Shown here piece by piece: positions 1-8,832 of a stretch of DNA of 64,000 nt (the stretch's first letter is position 1; each line of letters opens with the position of its first letter). The stretch covers positions 1,194,929-1,258,928 of the forward strand of contig NZ_JACCFW010000001.1 of assembly GCF_013410455.1 (NCBI RefSeq). Reading direction: 5' to 3'. The notes below the pieces were generated by a model. The model saw only the letters and a list, made by a program, of their open reading frames with translations. It ran no database searches and was not told the DNA's origin. The position numbers and the translations under genes are program-made. Source of the DNA: Allobranchiibius huperziae (GTDB lineage: Bacteria; Actinomycetota; Actinomycetes; Actinomycetales; Dermatophilaceae).

Positions 1-1050
1 GCTCGTTCGTCAGGTGACTACACGCTGCGCGGGCACAAGTGGTTCACCTCCGCGCCGATGAACGACCTGTTCTTCGTGCTCGCGCAGGCACCCGGCGGGC
101 TCAGCTGCTTCGTCGTGCCGCGGGTGCGCCCCGACGGCTCGCGCAACGCGGTGCGCATCGTCCGGCTCAAGGACAAGCTCGGTAACCGGTCGAACGCGTC
201 GGCCGAGCTGGAGTTCGAGGACGCGCACGCCGTACGGCTAGGAGAGGAGGGCCGCGGGGTGCGCACCATCATCGAGATGGTGGCCGCCACCCGGCTGGAC
301 TGCGTCCTCGGGTCGGCGGCCTTGATGCGGCGAGCGGTCGCGGAGGCGAGCTGGCACGCGGCGCACCGGTCGGCGTTCGGTTCGGTGCTCATCGAGAAGC
401 CCGCGATGTCAGGTGTGATCGCCGATCTGGCGCTGGAATCGGAGGGGGCGACCATGCTGGCGTTGCGCCTCGCGCACTCGGTCGACAGGCGCACGGATCC
501 GCACGAGATCGCGCTACGGCGGATCGCACTGCCGCTCGCGAAGTTCTGGGTCTGCAAGCGCACGCCGCCGGTGTGCGTCGAGGCGATGGAGTGCCTGGGT
601 GGCAACGGGTACGTCGAGGAGTCGGGCATGCCGCTGCTGGTGCGCGAGTCGCCGCTCAACTCGATCTGGGAGGGCAGCGGAAACGTCAACGCGCTGGACG
701 TGCTCCGTGCGGCGACCCGTTCGCCCGATGCGGTGCAGGCGTGGCGTGACGAGGTGGCACTCGCTGGAGCGGCAGCTCTGGATGCCGCTGCGGAATCGGT
801 GGTCGACGAACTGCGCGCTGCAGCAGCGGATCCCGTGACGGGAGAGGGACGGGCGCGGCGGATCGCCGCACGGATGGCGGTCGTGCTGCAGGGCTCGTTG
901 CTGGCGCGGCACAGCCCGTCGTACGTCGCCGACGCGTTCCTCGCGTCCCGGGTCGAGGGCGGCGACCGCGGGGTATTCGGGGCGCTGCCGCCGAGCGTGG
1001 GTCCTACGGACACCGCGGCCATCGTGCGTCGCGCCCTCCCGCACCCCTGA
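1..1050 (+). CDS. AidB-like acyl-CoA dehydrogenase, 5' end outside window
   Basis: The frame is open from base 1, so the N-terminal part is cut off and 349 residues remain. They match the AidB branch of the acyl-CoA dehydrogenases: GHKWFTSAPM close to the window edge, then GGLSCFVVPR, KLGNRSNASAE, a central TRLDCVLGSAALMRRA helix, and GGNGYVEESGMP followed by NSIWEGSGNVNALDVLRA. The Glu in WEGSGN sits at the position of the catalytic base in many family members. The protein should bind FAD and oxidise an acyl-CoA or, as in E. coli AidB, act in alkylation stress; the sequence does not separate the two roles. The stop is followed by about 110 bp and then proS. Confidence 0.88.
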   Translation, partial: ARSSGDYTLRGHKWFTSAPMNDLFFVLAQAPGGLSCFVVPRVRPDGSRNAVRIVRLKDKLGNRSNASAELEFEDAHAVRLGEEGRGVRTIIEMVAATRLDCVLGSAALMRRAVAEASWHAAHRSAFGSVLIEKPAMSGVIADLALESEGATMLALRLAHSVDRRTDPHEIALRRIALPLAKFWVCKRTPPVCVEAMECLGGNGYVEESGMPLLVRESPLNSIWEGSGNVNALDVLRAATRSPDAVQAWRDEVALAGAAALDAAAESVVDELRAAAADPVTGEGRARRIAARMAVVLQGSLLARHSPSYVADAFLASRVEGGDRGVFGALPPSVGPTDTAAIVRRALPHP

Positions 1051-1161
1051 CCCTTCCGCTCGACGGGGAGGGGGTGGGCGGAAACTCGGGAGAGGGACGC
1101 CTCGCCGGGCGGATATCCTCGTGGCGACCCGTTCACCGCACCGATCAAGGAGTGCCCACCC

Positions 1162-2928
1162 GTGGCCCTGCGCATGTCGACCCTGTTCCTGCGAACCCTG
1201 CGCGAGGACCCGGCCGACGCGGAGCTGCCCGGGCACAAGCTGCTCGTGCGCGCCGGGTACGTACGCCGTGTCGCCCCCGGCATCTACACCTGGCTGCCCC
1301 TTGGCATGAAGGTGCTGGCCAAGGTTGAGGGGATCATCCGCGAGGAGATGGAGCAGATCGGGTCGCAGGAGGTGCGCTTCCCGGCCCTGCTCCCGCGCGA
1401 GCCGTACGACCTCACCGGGCGGTGGAACGAGTACGGACCCAATCTGTTCCGGCTGCAGGACCGCAAGGACGCCGACCTGCTGCTCGGCCCCACCCACGAG
1501 GAGATGTTCGCGCTCGCCGTCCGGGACGCCTACTCCTCCTACAAGGACCTGCCGCTCAGCCTCTTCCAGATCCAGAACAAGTACCGTGACGAGGCGCGCC
1601 CGCGCGCCGGCATCCTGCGCGGCCGCGAGTTCATCATGAAGGACTCCTACTCCTTCGACATCGACCAGGCCGGGCTGCAGAAGTCCTACGACTCGCACCG
1701 CGAGGCCTACATCAGGATCTTCCAGCGCCTCGGCTTCGAGTACGTCATCGTGCAGGCCGACTCCGGCGCGATGGGAGGTTCGGCGTCCGAGGAGTTCCTC
1801 GCGGTCAGTCCGCACGGCGAGGACACCTTCGTGCGCGACGAATCCGGGTACGCCGCCAACGTCGAGGCCGTCGTCGTGCCCCAGGCCGCCGAGGTCGAGG
1901 TGACCGCCGGCCCGGCGCATGTCGAGGACACCCCCGACACGCCCACCATCGAGACCCTCGTGGCCGCGCTCAACGCGAAGCACCCCCGCGACGACGGCCG
2001 GGCATGGACGGCGGCCGACACCCTGAAGAACGTCATCGTGATGCTCGAGCACCCCGACGGCGTGCGCGAGCCGCTCGCGATCGGTCTGCCCGGCGACCGC
2101 GACGTCGACCCCAAGCGACTCGAGGTCAAGGTCCAGCCCGCCGAGGTCGTCCCGTTCGAGGAGAAGGACTTCGCCGCCAACCCGAGCCTCGCCAAGGGCT
2201 ACATCGGTCCGGGCGTGCTCGGCGCGGACAACGCCAGCGGCATCCGCTACCTGCTCGACCCGTCGGTCGCGCGCGGGTCGGCGTGGGTGACCGGCGCCGA
2301 CGAGCACGGTCGGCACGTCATCGACCTGGTCCACGGGCGCGACTTCGAGGCCGACGGCACCATCCAGGCCGCGAATATCCGCGAGGGCGACCTCAGCCCG
2401 TCCGGCCACGGCACCCTGTCGCTCGCCCGCGGCATCGAGATGGGCCACATCTTCCAGCTCGGCACCAAGTACGCCGAGGCGCTCGGCCTGAAGGTCCTCG
2501 ACGAGAACGGCAAGCTCGTCACGGTGACGATGGGCTCGTACGGCGTCGGCGTCACCCGCGCCGTCGGCGTGATCGCCGAGGACAACGTCGACGACATCGG
2601 CCTGATCTGGCCCCGCGAGGTCGCGCCGGCCGACGTGCACGTCGTGGCGACCGGTAAGGACGAGTCCGTCTTCCTGCAGGCCGACGAGATCGTCCACGGG
2701 CTGGAGGCGCAGGGCCTCGAGGTCCTCTACGACGACCGGCGCAAGGTGTCGCCCGGTGTGAAGTTCAAGGATTCCGAGCTCATCGGCGTACCGACCATCC
2801 TGGTGCTCGGCCGGGGCCTGGCCGACGGCGTCGTGGAGCTGAAGGACCGCCGTAGCGGCGAACGCCGGGAGGTGGCCGTGGGCGACGCGGTCGCCGAGGT
2901 GCTCGCCGAGGTGCGGCCCACGGCGTGA
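1162..2928 (+). CDS. proS: Prolyl-tRNA synthetase, bacterial type with editing insert
   Basis: Charges tRNA-Pro with proline in the cytoplasm. The 588 residues have the bacterial-type layout: class II motif 1 region with [16 protein letters not shown], motif 2 [22 protein letters not shown] (arginine binding ATP), a roughly 180-residue INS editing domain between motifs 2 and 3, motif 3 around GSYGVGVTR, and a C-terminal anticodon-binding domain. I chose GTG at 1162 because AAGGAG at 1147-1152 lies nine bases upstream; an in-frame ATG at 1174 is the alternative. The stop overlaps the start of the next gene by four bases (GTGA), so the two are translationally coupled. Confidence 0.97.
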   Translation: MALRMSTLFLRTLREDPADAELPGHKLLVRAGYVRRVAPGIYTWLPLGMKVLAKVEGIIREEMEQIGSQEVRFPALLPREPYDLTGRWNEYGPNLFRLQDRKDADLLLGPTHEEMFALAVRDAYSSYKDLPLSLFQIQNKYRDEARPRAGILRGREFIMKDSYSFDIDQAGLQKSYDSHREAYIRIFQRLGFEYVIVQADSGAMGGSASEEFLAVSPHGEDTFVRDESGYAANVEAVVVPQAAEVEVTAGPAHVEDTPDTPTIETLVAALNAKHPRDDGRAWTAADTLKNVIVMLEHPDGVREPLAIGLPGDRDVDPKRLEVKVQPAEVVPFEEKDFAANPSLAKGYIGPGVLGADNASGIRYLLDPSVARGSAWVTGADEHGRHVIDLVHGRDFEADGTIQAANIREGDLSPSGHGTLSLARGIEMGHIFQLGTKYAEALGLKVLDENGKLVTVTMGSYGVGVTRAVGVIAEDNVDDIGLIWPREVAPADVHVVATGKDESVFLQADEIVHGLEAQGLEVLYDDRRKVSPGVKFKDSELIGVPTILVLGRGLADGVVELKDRRSGERREVAVGDAVAEVLAEVRPTA

Positions 2929-3641
2929 GCCGCGTCGACGCGGTCATCTTCGACTGGGGCGGCACCCTCACCCCGTGGCACGAGGTCGACCTGGAGCAGC
3001 AGTGGCAGGTCTTCGCGCGCGCCGTGCACCAGGAGGAGGACCGGGCCCGCGCGCTGGCGTCGGAGTTGCAGCGCGCCGAGGGGGAGGCGTGGGGCCGGGC
3101 GAGGGAGTCCCAGAGCAGCGCCGCGATGGACCAGATCCTGGCGGACGCCGGACTCGGCGGGATCGAGCACGCTGCCGCGCGGGCTGCGTACGAGAAGTTC
3201 TGGGAGCCGCACACCTTCACCGACCCGCAGGTCGAACCGCTGTGGACGGCGTTGCGGGACAGCGGCATCCGTGTCGGCGTGCTGTCCAACACGATCTGGT
3301 CGAGTGACTACCACCGCGCCATCTTCGAGCGGGACGGCGTCGCACACCTCATCGACGCGGACGTCTACTCCAGCGAGATCGCCTGGACCAAGCCGCACCC
3401 CGAGGCGTTCCGCGCTGCGGCTGCCGCGGTCGGTGTGCCTCCCGAGCGGTGCGTCTACGTCGGCGACCGCCTGTTCGAGGATGTGCACGGACCGCAGCAG
3501 GTGGGGATGCGCGCGGTCTGGATCCCGCACTCGATCATCCCCGCCGCGCAACGCGTGCAGGTCGACGCCACACCCGACGCCACCGCCCAGGAACTGATGG
3601 ACGTGCTGGCGATCGTGCAGGAGTGGAACGCCGGCAGCTGA
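2925..3641 (+). CDS. HAD-family hydrolase
   Basis: A 238-residue haloacid-dehalogenase-type phosphatase. Motif I is [10 protein letters not shown], with a Trp where most members have a second branched residue; the first Asp is the nucleophile. Motif II is LSNTIWSS, motif III the Lys of [10 protein letters not shown], and motif [12 protein letters not shown]. An all-helical cap lies between motifs I and II (roughly residues 20-100). The GTG start shares four bases with the proS stop. Substrate cannot be told from sequence; such enzymes act on small phosphorylated metabolites. Confidence 0.88.
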   Translation: MSRVDAVIFDWGGTLTPWHEVDLEQQWQVFARAVHQEEDRARALASELQRAEGEAWGRARESQSSAAMDQILADAGLGGIEHAAARAAYEKFWEPHTFTDPQVEPLWTALRDSGIRVGVLSNTIWSSDYHRAIFERDGVAHLIDADVYSSEIAWTKPHPEAFRAAAAAVGVPPERCVYVGDRLFEDVHGPQQVGMRAVWIPHSIIPAAQRVQVDATPDATAQELMDVLAIVQEWNAGS

Positions 3642-3644
3642 GCC

Positions 3645-4166
3645 TCAGTCGGACCGGCGGCTGGTCGCGGAGTCGTGATCGACGACGTCCGAGTCGTCGT
3701 CCTGGGCCACCAGCTCGGGCGGGTCGGTGAACAGCAGCCCGAAGACGAGCACGAAGAACAGCACGAAGGTGATCACGTGCACCCCGGTGCACCACAGGCA
3801 GATCGCGTGGATCCGGAAGAACTCCGCCCAGATCAGGTAGAACACCATCACCAGGCCGACCCCGGTCGCCGCGATGCGCGCCAGGTCAACCCACCGCGGG
3901 GCACGGCGCCACACGGGCGGCAGACACACCGCCGTCATCGCCACGAAGAAGAGCAGCCCGAGCATGGCGACCGGGATGCCGAAGAGCTTGGACCACTGGC
4001 TCGTGGTCACCTTCAGGCAGTCGACCTGCCCCGATCCGGAGCACGCGAGGGTCGAGGACCCCGTGAAGTGCTCATAGGTGAGGTAGATCGACACCGCGAG
4101 CCCGAGCACGCTCAGGGCGAGGCTGACCGGTGGCAGCCACCGAGGGCGACGGGGAAGGTCGCGCAT
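3645..4166 (-). CDS. Vitamin K epoxide reductase (VKOR) family membrane protein
   Basis: A 173-residue four-to-five-helix membrane protein. The first helix (SLALSVLGLAVSIYLTYEHF) is followed by a loop with paired cysteines (LACSGSGQVDCLKV), then two helices, and the active CxxC in AICLWCTGVHV. Bacterial VKORs reoxidise a periplasmic or extracytoplasmic DsbA-like partner and pass electrons to quinone. It starts three bases after the stop of a thioredoxin-like protein with its own CPYC motif, which is very probably that partner. The C-terminus is a charged cytoplasmic tail rich in Asp. Confidence 0.93.
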   Translation of the reverse strand: MRDLPRRPRWLPPVSLALSVLGLAVSIYLTYEHFTGSSTLACSGSGQVDCLKVTTSQWSKLFGIPVAMLGLLFFVAMTAVCLPPVWRRAPRWVDLARIAATGVGLVMVFYLIWAEFFRIHAICLWCTGVHVITFVLFFVLVFGLLFTDPPELVAQDDDSDVVDHDSATSRRSD

Positions 4167-4169
4167 GAC

Positions 4170-5036
4170 TCAGCTGGCGAGTTTGGCGGAGGCCGCCTTG
4201 ACGCCGGCGGAGGAGCACACGTTCGCCGGGGCACCCTTCGTGAGCACGCAGATCTGCGCGGAGATCACGTTGCTCGCGCCGAGGATGCCCTTGCTGATGG
4301 CCGTGGTGGGCGACAGCATCTGCTGGGTGACGGCTGCGCTGCTCATGTTCTGCAGCGCCGTCCCGTCGTACGTCGCGCCGGAGCTGGTGTAGAGACCGCC
4401 GTAGAGCAGGAACGGGATGCTGCCCTGCGAGTCGTACTTGTTCTGCAGGGCTGCGTCGGCCGCGGAGACCTTCTGCAGCGGCTGCTCGTCGCGAGTCTCC
4501 GTCTCGTAGCTCTTGAACGCGATGTACTGCGAGGTGTACGACGCGTTCAAGTAGGTCATCGTGGGGATGTTGGCGACGGTGTCGGTGGGCGAGGACACCG
4601 CGCTCGCGACGCCCTTGAAGGTGCCGAAGCGGGACAGCGCCGAGGTGAGGGCCCAGCGCTCCATGCCGCAGTAGGGGCAGTATTCGGCACCGATGTAGAG
4701 GATCCGCGGTTTTCCGTCGACGGTGTCCGCCGATCCGTTCGTGGCCTTCGGCGCCTGCGACGCGGTCCCGGCACCCACGGTGTCGAACGTGGCGGCGGGG
4801 ACGTTCTCCACCTTGCTGATGAACGCCGAGTCGCGGGCGTTGGCCTTGGCCTTGGCGTCGTTGTCCTTCTGCTGCTGACGCGACACGAGGTAGAAGCCGC
4901 CGACGACCACGAGCACCACCACGACCACCGCGGCCGTGATGGCCGCCATGATCTTGCGTTGCCGCTCGCGCTTCTGCTCGGCCTGCAGGCGAGCCAGCTT
5001 GGCCTTGCCGGTCTCTCGGGCGTTCGAGGTGCTCAC
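4170..5036 (-). CDS. Membrane-anchored thioredoxin-like protein (DUF929 type)
   Basis: A 288-residue protein with a lysine/arginine-rich cytoplasmic start, one membrane helix at about residues 31-51 (AAITAAVVVVVLVVVGGFYL) and an extracytoplasmic thioredoxin-like domain. The active-site motif is GAEYCPYCGMERW, so it is a CPYC redox protein. Two further cysteines near the C-terminus (AQICVL and ANVCSS) could form a structural disulfide. It is the first gene of a two-gene unit with the VKOR gene three bases downstream, so the likely role is disulfide formation in secreted proteins. The start is GTG at 5034-5036. Confidence 0.85.
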   Translation of the reverse strand: MSTSNARETGKAKLARLQAEQKRERQRKIMAAITAAVVVVVLVVVGGFYLVSRQQQKDNDAKAKANARDSAFISKVENVPAATFDTVGAGTASQAPKATNGSADTVDGKPRILYIGAEYCPYCGMERWALTSALSRFGTFKGVASAVSSPTDTVANIPTMTYLNASYTSQYIAFKSYETETRDEQPLQKVSAADAALQNKYDSQGSIPFLLYGGLYTSSGATYDGTALQNMSSAAVTQQMLSPTTAISKGILGASNVISAQICVLTKGAPANVCSSAGVKAASAKLAS

Positions 5037-5100
5037 AGATGTCCCTACGTGTCGGTCTCGATGGCGGCGCCAGAGTAACCCAGGCCCCTGTCAGACCGGC

Positions 5101-6024
5101 TCACTCCTGCATGGCCTTCGCCGCCGTGAGGTAGCACGACAGCGCGCTCTGGTCCGGCGCACCGGACAGCCACTCGCCGAGCGCGTTCAGCACGAGCCGT
5201 ACGAAGGACCAGTGTCGTGCGAGGTCCTCGTCCAGGCCGGCGCTCTCGCAGAGCACGCCGAGGCGGGCGCGCAGGTGGGCGCGCACGCTGGTCGCCCGCA
5301 GCGCCTCGTCCCAGCGGTTCCAGATGACGGGGGCGACCGCGAACTCCCACCGTGCGTTGATCGGCTTCGGGTCGATGGCGAGCCACGGCTCACGATCGCC
5401 GGCGAGCACGTTGGCGAAATGCAGGTCCTGGTGGACCAGATCGGCGCGGCTTCCCTCGGCGAGATCGCCCAGCAGCGATGCGGCCTGCTGGGTCATCCGG
5501 CGCGGCACCTGCGGCGACCCTGCGCGGCACAGCTCGCGCCACCTCCCGCACTCGTCGGGCAGGTTCGTGACCCGTGCCATGGGTGGGGCGTCGAGACGAC
5601 GGAAGAGCCCTCCGATCACCTCGCACGCGTCCAGGATCGGGACGGTCTCGAGGCTGGTGTCGCCGTGCAGCCGTTCGAGCACCATCGCCCAGCGGCCCGG
5701 GTCTGCCGCGAGGAGTCGTACGGCGCCCGTGCCGTCCCAGGTGCGCAGGGCCAGGTGCTCGTACTTCGCCTCCGGGTGCGGCCAGGTGACCTTCAGCACC
5801 GCGGGCTCGCCGTCGCGCCGGCACGGTACGACGAGTGCGCACTCCCCGTGCCGGGTCGCCGACGGGTCGTCGTCCAGCTCCAGCTGCCACAGGTCCGCAC
5901 TCTCCTCGACGAGCCGGGGCAGGCTGGCCAGCCAGGTGGTGCCATCGGGTCCACCACCCTCGGCCGGTCGCCCGTCGACCTTCGCGAAGAACGCCGGCGG
6001 GATCGTGACGGGCAGGCCGCTCAC
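5101..6024 (-). CDS. APH(6)/hydroxyurea-type antibiotic kinase family protein
   Basis: A 307-residue kinase of the aminoglycoside/hydroxyurea resistance family (APH_6_hur). Evidence: a nucleotide-binding lobe with AVLKVTWPHPEAKYEHLALR, the hinge AMVLERLHGDTSLE, the catalytic loop LVHQDLHFANVL (Asp base and Asn metal ligand) and the metal site AIDPKPINARWEF. The GTG start overlaps the stop of the upstream lipoprotein gene by four bases. Members phosphorylate streptomycin or related compounds, but chromosomal homologues in actinobacteria often have no known resistance role, so a housekeeping small-molecule kinase is as likely. Confidence 0.83.
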   Translation of the reverse strand: MSGLPVTIPPAFFAKVDGRPAEGGGPDGTTWLASLPRLVEESADLWQLELDDDPSATRHGECALVVPCRRDGEPAVLKVTWPHPEAKYEHLALRTWDGTGAVRLLAADPGRWAMVLERLHGDTSLETVPILDACEVIGGLFRRLDAPPMARVTNLPDECGRWRELCRAGSPQVPRRMTQQAASLLGDLAEGSRADLVHQDLHFANVLAGDREPWLAIDPKPINARWEFAVAPVIWNRWDEALRATSVRAHLRARLGVLCESAGLDEDLARHWSFVRLVLNALGEWLSGAPDQSALSCYLTAAKAMQE

Positions 6025-6935
6025 CCGATCAGACCGGGGAACGGTTCGGGCGGCAGCCCCCACCGCCAGCCGAGGGCGGTGGCGTCGCTCCACAGGTGCA
6101 CGAGCGCAAGGAGGTCCCCACGGGTGCCGCGCGCCGACCCGACCTGGGCGGCGCAGGCCGTGACCACGTCGCTGAGCAGATCGCGCGCCAGCGTCGTGCG
6201 GGCGTCCTCCGTCGTGGGCTGTACGGCGAGTGGGTAGACCAGTCGGGCGGGCGGGCCCTTCGGCCCGGCGGCAGGTTCGAGCCGGGACCGTGCGGCGTCC
6301 ATCGTGACGACGGCGGCGGAGGGCAGCGTGCGGGCGCGCGCGGGCGTCCTCGCCGCGATGATCTCCAGGCCGTAGACGGCGGTGCGGACCGACGGCAGCA
6401 GCGCGGCGGCGGTCGCCCCGGACACCTGCTCGCCGCCCCAGGCCGGCGCGGCCCCCTGCACCGTCGCACCTGCAGCGTCGAACGCCAGCAGCGCCGCGAG
6501 CATGGCCGTGTTCGCGGAGTTGGCGTGCACGGCGTCGTCGTACGCGGTGGGTGACAGTCCCGCCCGGATCGCCGCACCGAGCTGCGCGGCGCTGAGGGCA
6601 GCGGCCGGGGGAGTGGTGGAGGCGGTCGGCACTCTGATCCCGTCGGATGCCATCACCTCGGTGAGGCGGTTCGCCGCTGCGCCGTACGCCGCATCCAGTT
6701 TGGGCGCCCACAGGCCATCGGCGCGGGTCGCCGCGACCTGGAGCCCTCGCACCGAGGCGAGCGCACGCAGCAGAGCGGCCTGGTCGGGCGGCGGCGCCTG
6801 ATGGGCGATCCCGGGAACCGCGGGTGACCCCTTCTGGAGCCGGATCCCGCAGCCCGTCAGGCTCGACGCGGCGCCCAGAGCGAGAGCCCCGAGCACGGTG
6901 CGCCGACCCGGGCGGACGGTCTGCGGACGGGTCAC
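6021..6935 (-). CDS. Ferritin-like DUF4439 lipoprotein
   Basis: A 304-residue exported protein. The N-terminus has twin arginines (PGRRTVLGALALGAASSLTGC) and a lipobox SLTGC, so it may be a Tat-exported lipoprotein; the first roughly 30 residues are removed on maturation. The rest is alanine-rich helix, with the C-terminal half (ALSAAQLGAAIRAG to DATALGWRWGLPPE) matching the ferritin-like helical bundle named DUF4439. Function is unknown. The start GTG (6933-6935) lies seven bases after a possible -10 box (ATCGTA on the plus strand, 6943-6948), suggesting a leaderless message. It heads the two-gene unit with the APH-type kinase. Confidence 0.75.
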   Translation of the reverse strand: MTRPQTVRPGRRTVLGALALGAASSLTGCGIRLQKGSPAVPGIAHQAPPPDQAALLRALASVRGLQVAATRADGLWAPKLDAAYGAAANRLTEVMASDGIRVPTASTTPPAAALSAAQLGAAIRAGLSPTAYDDAVHANSANTAMLAALLAFDAAGATVQGAAPAWGGEQVSGATAAALLPSVRTAVYGLEIIAARTPARARTLPSAAVVTMDAARSRLEPAAGPKGPPARLVYPLAVQPTTEDARTTLARDLLSDVVTACAAQVGSARGTRGDLLALVHLWSDATALGWRWGLPPEPFPGLIG

Positions 6936-6951
6936 GCTGCCGATCGTAGGT

Positions 6952-6965
6952 GAGACCGCGGTCTC
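6952..6965. promoter_or_regulatory. Perfect 14-bp palindrome upstream of the sulfur operon
   Basis: GAGACCGCGGTCTC is a perfect inverted repeat in the 86-bp gap between the divergent DUF4439 and sulfite reductase genes. A third GAGAC copy follows at 6973-6977, so GTCTC (6961-6965) can pair with either flank. The layout resembles GAC...GTC operators of TetR-type sulfur regulators such as McbR of Corynebacterium, but the spacing differs, so the regulator is unknown. Confidence 0.5.
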
Positions 6966-7021
6966 GACGTCTGAGACACATCAGGCATCATTTGACCTTG
7001 GATCAACCAAAAGGAAAGGTT

Positions 7022-8677
7022 ATGAGCATGTCGACCGTCACGCGCAGCAACGGCCAGTGGGCCCTCGGAGAGCGCGAGCCCTTGAACCCGAACGAGGTGT
7101 TCAAGCAGGAGGACGACGGACTCAACGTACGTGCCCGCATCGAGGAGGTCTACTCCCGCGAGGGATTCGCCTCGATCGACCCCTCCGACCTGCGCGGCCG
7201 GATGCGCTGGTGGGGTCTCTACACCCAGCGCCGCCCGGGGATCGAGGGCGGTCGCACGGCCTCCATCGCCCCCGAGGAGCTGGACGACGAGTACTTCATG
7301 CTCCGGGTCCGCATCGACGGCGGCACCCTCACCGCCGAGCAGTTGCAGGTCATCGGCGAGGTGTCTACGCAATACGGCCGGGACACCGCCGACCTCACCG
7401 ACCGGCAGAACATCCAGCTGCACTGGATCCGCATCGAGGACGTCCCGGCGATCTGGGAGCTGCTCGAGGGTGCCGGTCTGACCACGGCCGAGGCCTGCGG
7501 CGACACCCCGCGCGTCATCCTCGGCTCCCCGGTCGCGGGCGTCAGCGCCGACGAGGTCATCGACGCCACTCCCGCCATCGACGCGATCCGGGAGCGCTTC
7601 ATCGGCGACCCGGAGCTGTCGAACCTGCCGCGCAAGTTCAAGACCGCCATCTCCTGGCTGCCCGACACCGCGCCCGAGATCAACGACGTGTCCTTCGTGG
7701 GCGTCGTGCACCCGGAGCTCGGCCCGGGCTTCGACCTGCTCGTCGGTGGCGGCCTGTCGACCAACCCCAAACTGGCCACCCGGCTCGGTGCCTTCGTCCG
7801 GTTGGAGGAGATCCCGGAGGTGTGGCACGGGGTCATCCGCATCTTCCGCGACTACGGCTACCGCCGGCTGCGGCACCGCGCCCGCCTGAAGTTCCTGGTC
7901 GCCGACTGGGGCGCCGAGAAGTTCCGCGAGCTGCTCGAGACCGAGTACCTGCAGCGTGCCCTGCCGGACGGCCCGGCGGCGCCGCTGCCCGAGCAGCCGC
8001 TGGACCACGTGGGTGTGCACGAACAGCGCGACGGACGCGCGTACGTCGGGTTCGCGCCGATCGCCGGACGGGTGTCCGGCACGGTGCTCACCGAGATCGC
8101 CGCCGCCGCGCAGGCGTCCGGCTCGGACCGGGTGCGGCTCACCACCCATCAGAAGCTCGTGGTGCTGGACGTCGATCCCGCGCGGACCGACGCGCTGATC
8201 GATCGCATGGCGACGTCCGGGTTGCACGCGAAGCCGTCGCCCTGGCGCCGTTCGGTGATGGCCTGCACGGGCATCGAGTTCTGCAAGCTGGCGATCGTCG
8301 AGACCAAGGCCCGCGCGCAGACACTGGTCGACGAGCTCGAGCAGCGCCTGGACGACCTGCACCTGGAGCAGCCGCTCGCGATCCACCTCAACGGCTGTCC
8401 CAACTCGTGCGCCCGCATCCAGGTCGCCGACATCGGGCTCAAGGGTCAGATCGTCACCGACGCGGCCGGCAAGCAGGTCGAGGGCTTCCAGGTGCACCTC
8501 GGCGGCGGCCTCGGGCTCGACGCCGGATTCGGCCGCAAGCTGCGGGCCCTCAAGGTCACGTCGGCGGAGCTGGGCGACTACATCGAGCGAATCGCCCGCC
8601 GCTTCGACGAACAGCGCACTCCCGGAGAACGATTCGCGCAATGGGCTGTGCGTGCCGACGAGGAGTCGCTGCGATGA
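7022..8677 (+). CDS. sir: Ferredoxin-dependent sulfite (nitrite/sulfite) reductase
   Basis: Reduces sulfite to sulfide with six electrons from ferredoxin, using siroheme and a 4Fe-4S cluster. The 551 residues show the two-fold repeat of the family: ferrodoxin-like half domain with RGRMRWWGLYTQRRPG, siroheme site TDRQNIQLHWI, then the cluster ligands in ACTGIEFCKLA and NGCPNSCAR. I chose ATG 7022, eight bases after AAAGGAAAGG; ATG 7028 is possible. Because cysH, cysC, cysD and cysN follow in the same unit, the physiological substrate is sulfite rather than nitrite. It is the first gene of a nine-gene operon ending at 15093. Confidence 0.95.
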   Translation: MSMSTVTRSNGQWALGEREPLNPNEVFKQEDDGLNVRARIEEVYSREGFASIDPSDLRGRMRWWGLYTQRRPGIEGGRTASIAPEELDDEYFMLRVRIDGGTLTAEQLQVIGEVSTQYGRDTADLTDRQNIQLHWIRIEDVPAIWELLEGAGLTTAEACGDTPRVILGSPVAGVSADEVIDATPAIDAIRERFIGDPELSNLPRKFKTAISWLPDTAPEINDVSFVGVVHPELGPGFDLLVGGGLSTNPKLATRLGAFVRLEEIPEVWHGVIRIFRDYGYRRLRHRARLKFLVADWGAEKFRELLETEYLQRALPDGPAAPLPEQPLDHVGVHEQRDGRAYVGFAPIAGRVSGTVLTEIAAAAQASGSDRVRLTTHQKLVVLDVDPARTDALIDRMATSGLHAKPSPWRRSVMACTGIEFCKLAIVETKARAQTLVDELEQRLDDLHLEQPLAIHLNGCPNSCARIQVADIGLKGQIVTDAAGKQVEGFQVHLGGGLGLDAGFGRKLRALKVTSAELGDYIERIARRFDEQRTPGERFAQWAVRADEESLR

Positions 8678-8832
8678 GCGCCAACAACCGGGTCGTGCCG
8701 TTCCACTGCCCGTACTGCGCCGAAGAGGATCTGCGTCCGGAGGTCGAACCCCGCGGTGCGTGGAGCTGCGGCAGCTGCCTGCGGGTGTTCACCGTCCAGT
8801 TCCACGGGCTGCGCGGGCAGGCGGCGTCGTGA
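8674..8832 (+). CDS. Small double-CxxC (zinc-ribbon-like) protein of the sulfur operon
   Basis: A 52-residue protein with two CxxC knuckles, HCPYCAEE and WSCGSCLRVF, 19 residues apart, which suits one bound zinc or an iron-sulfur site. The start overlaps the sulfite reductase stop (ATGA) and its stop overlaps the cysH start (GTGA), so it is made in step with both. As I recall, a short ORF occupies the same place in Streptomyces sulfur operons. Its function is not known; a role in metal or sulfide handling for the reductases is inference from position. Confidence 0.8.
   Translation: MSANNRVVPFHCPYCAEEDLRPEVEPRGAWSCGSCLRVFTVQFHGLRGQAAS

Noticed and set aside
514-2697. Long open frame on the minus strand opposite the acyl-CoA dehydrogenase and proS genes
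   Set aside because: It is an antisense shadow produced by GC-rich third positions; the protein is low-complexity with no motif, and the plus-strand genes are certain. The same applies to long minus frames opposite fadD, the radical SAM gene and rne.
6992-6997. TTGACC as a -35 box of the sulfur operon
   Set aside because: A -10 box at the proper distance would fall on the ribosome site and start codon of the sulfite reductase gene.
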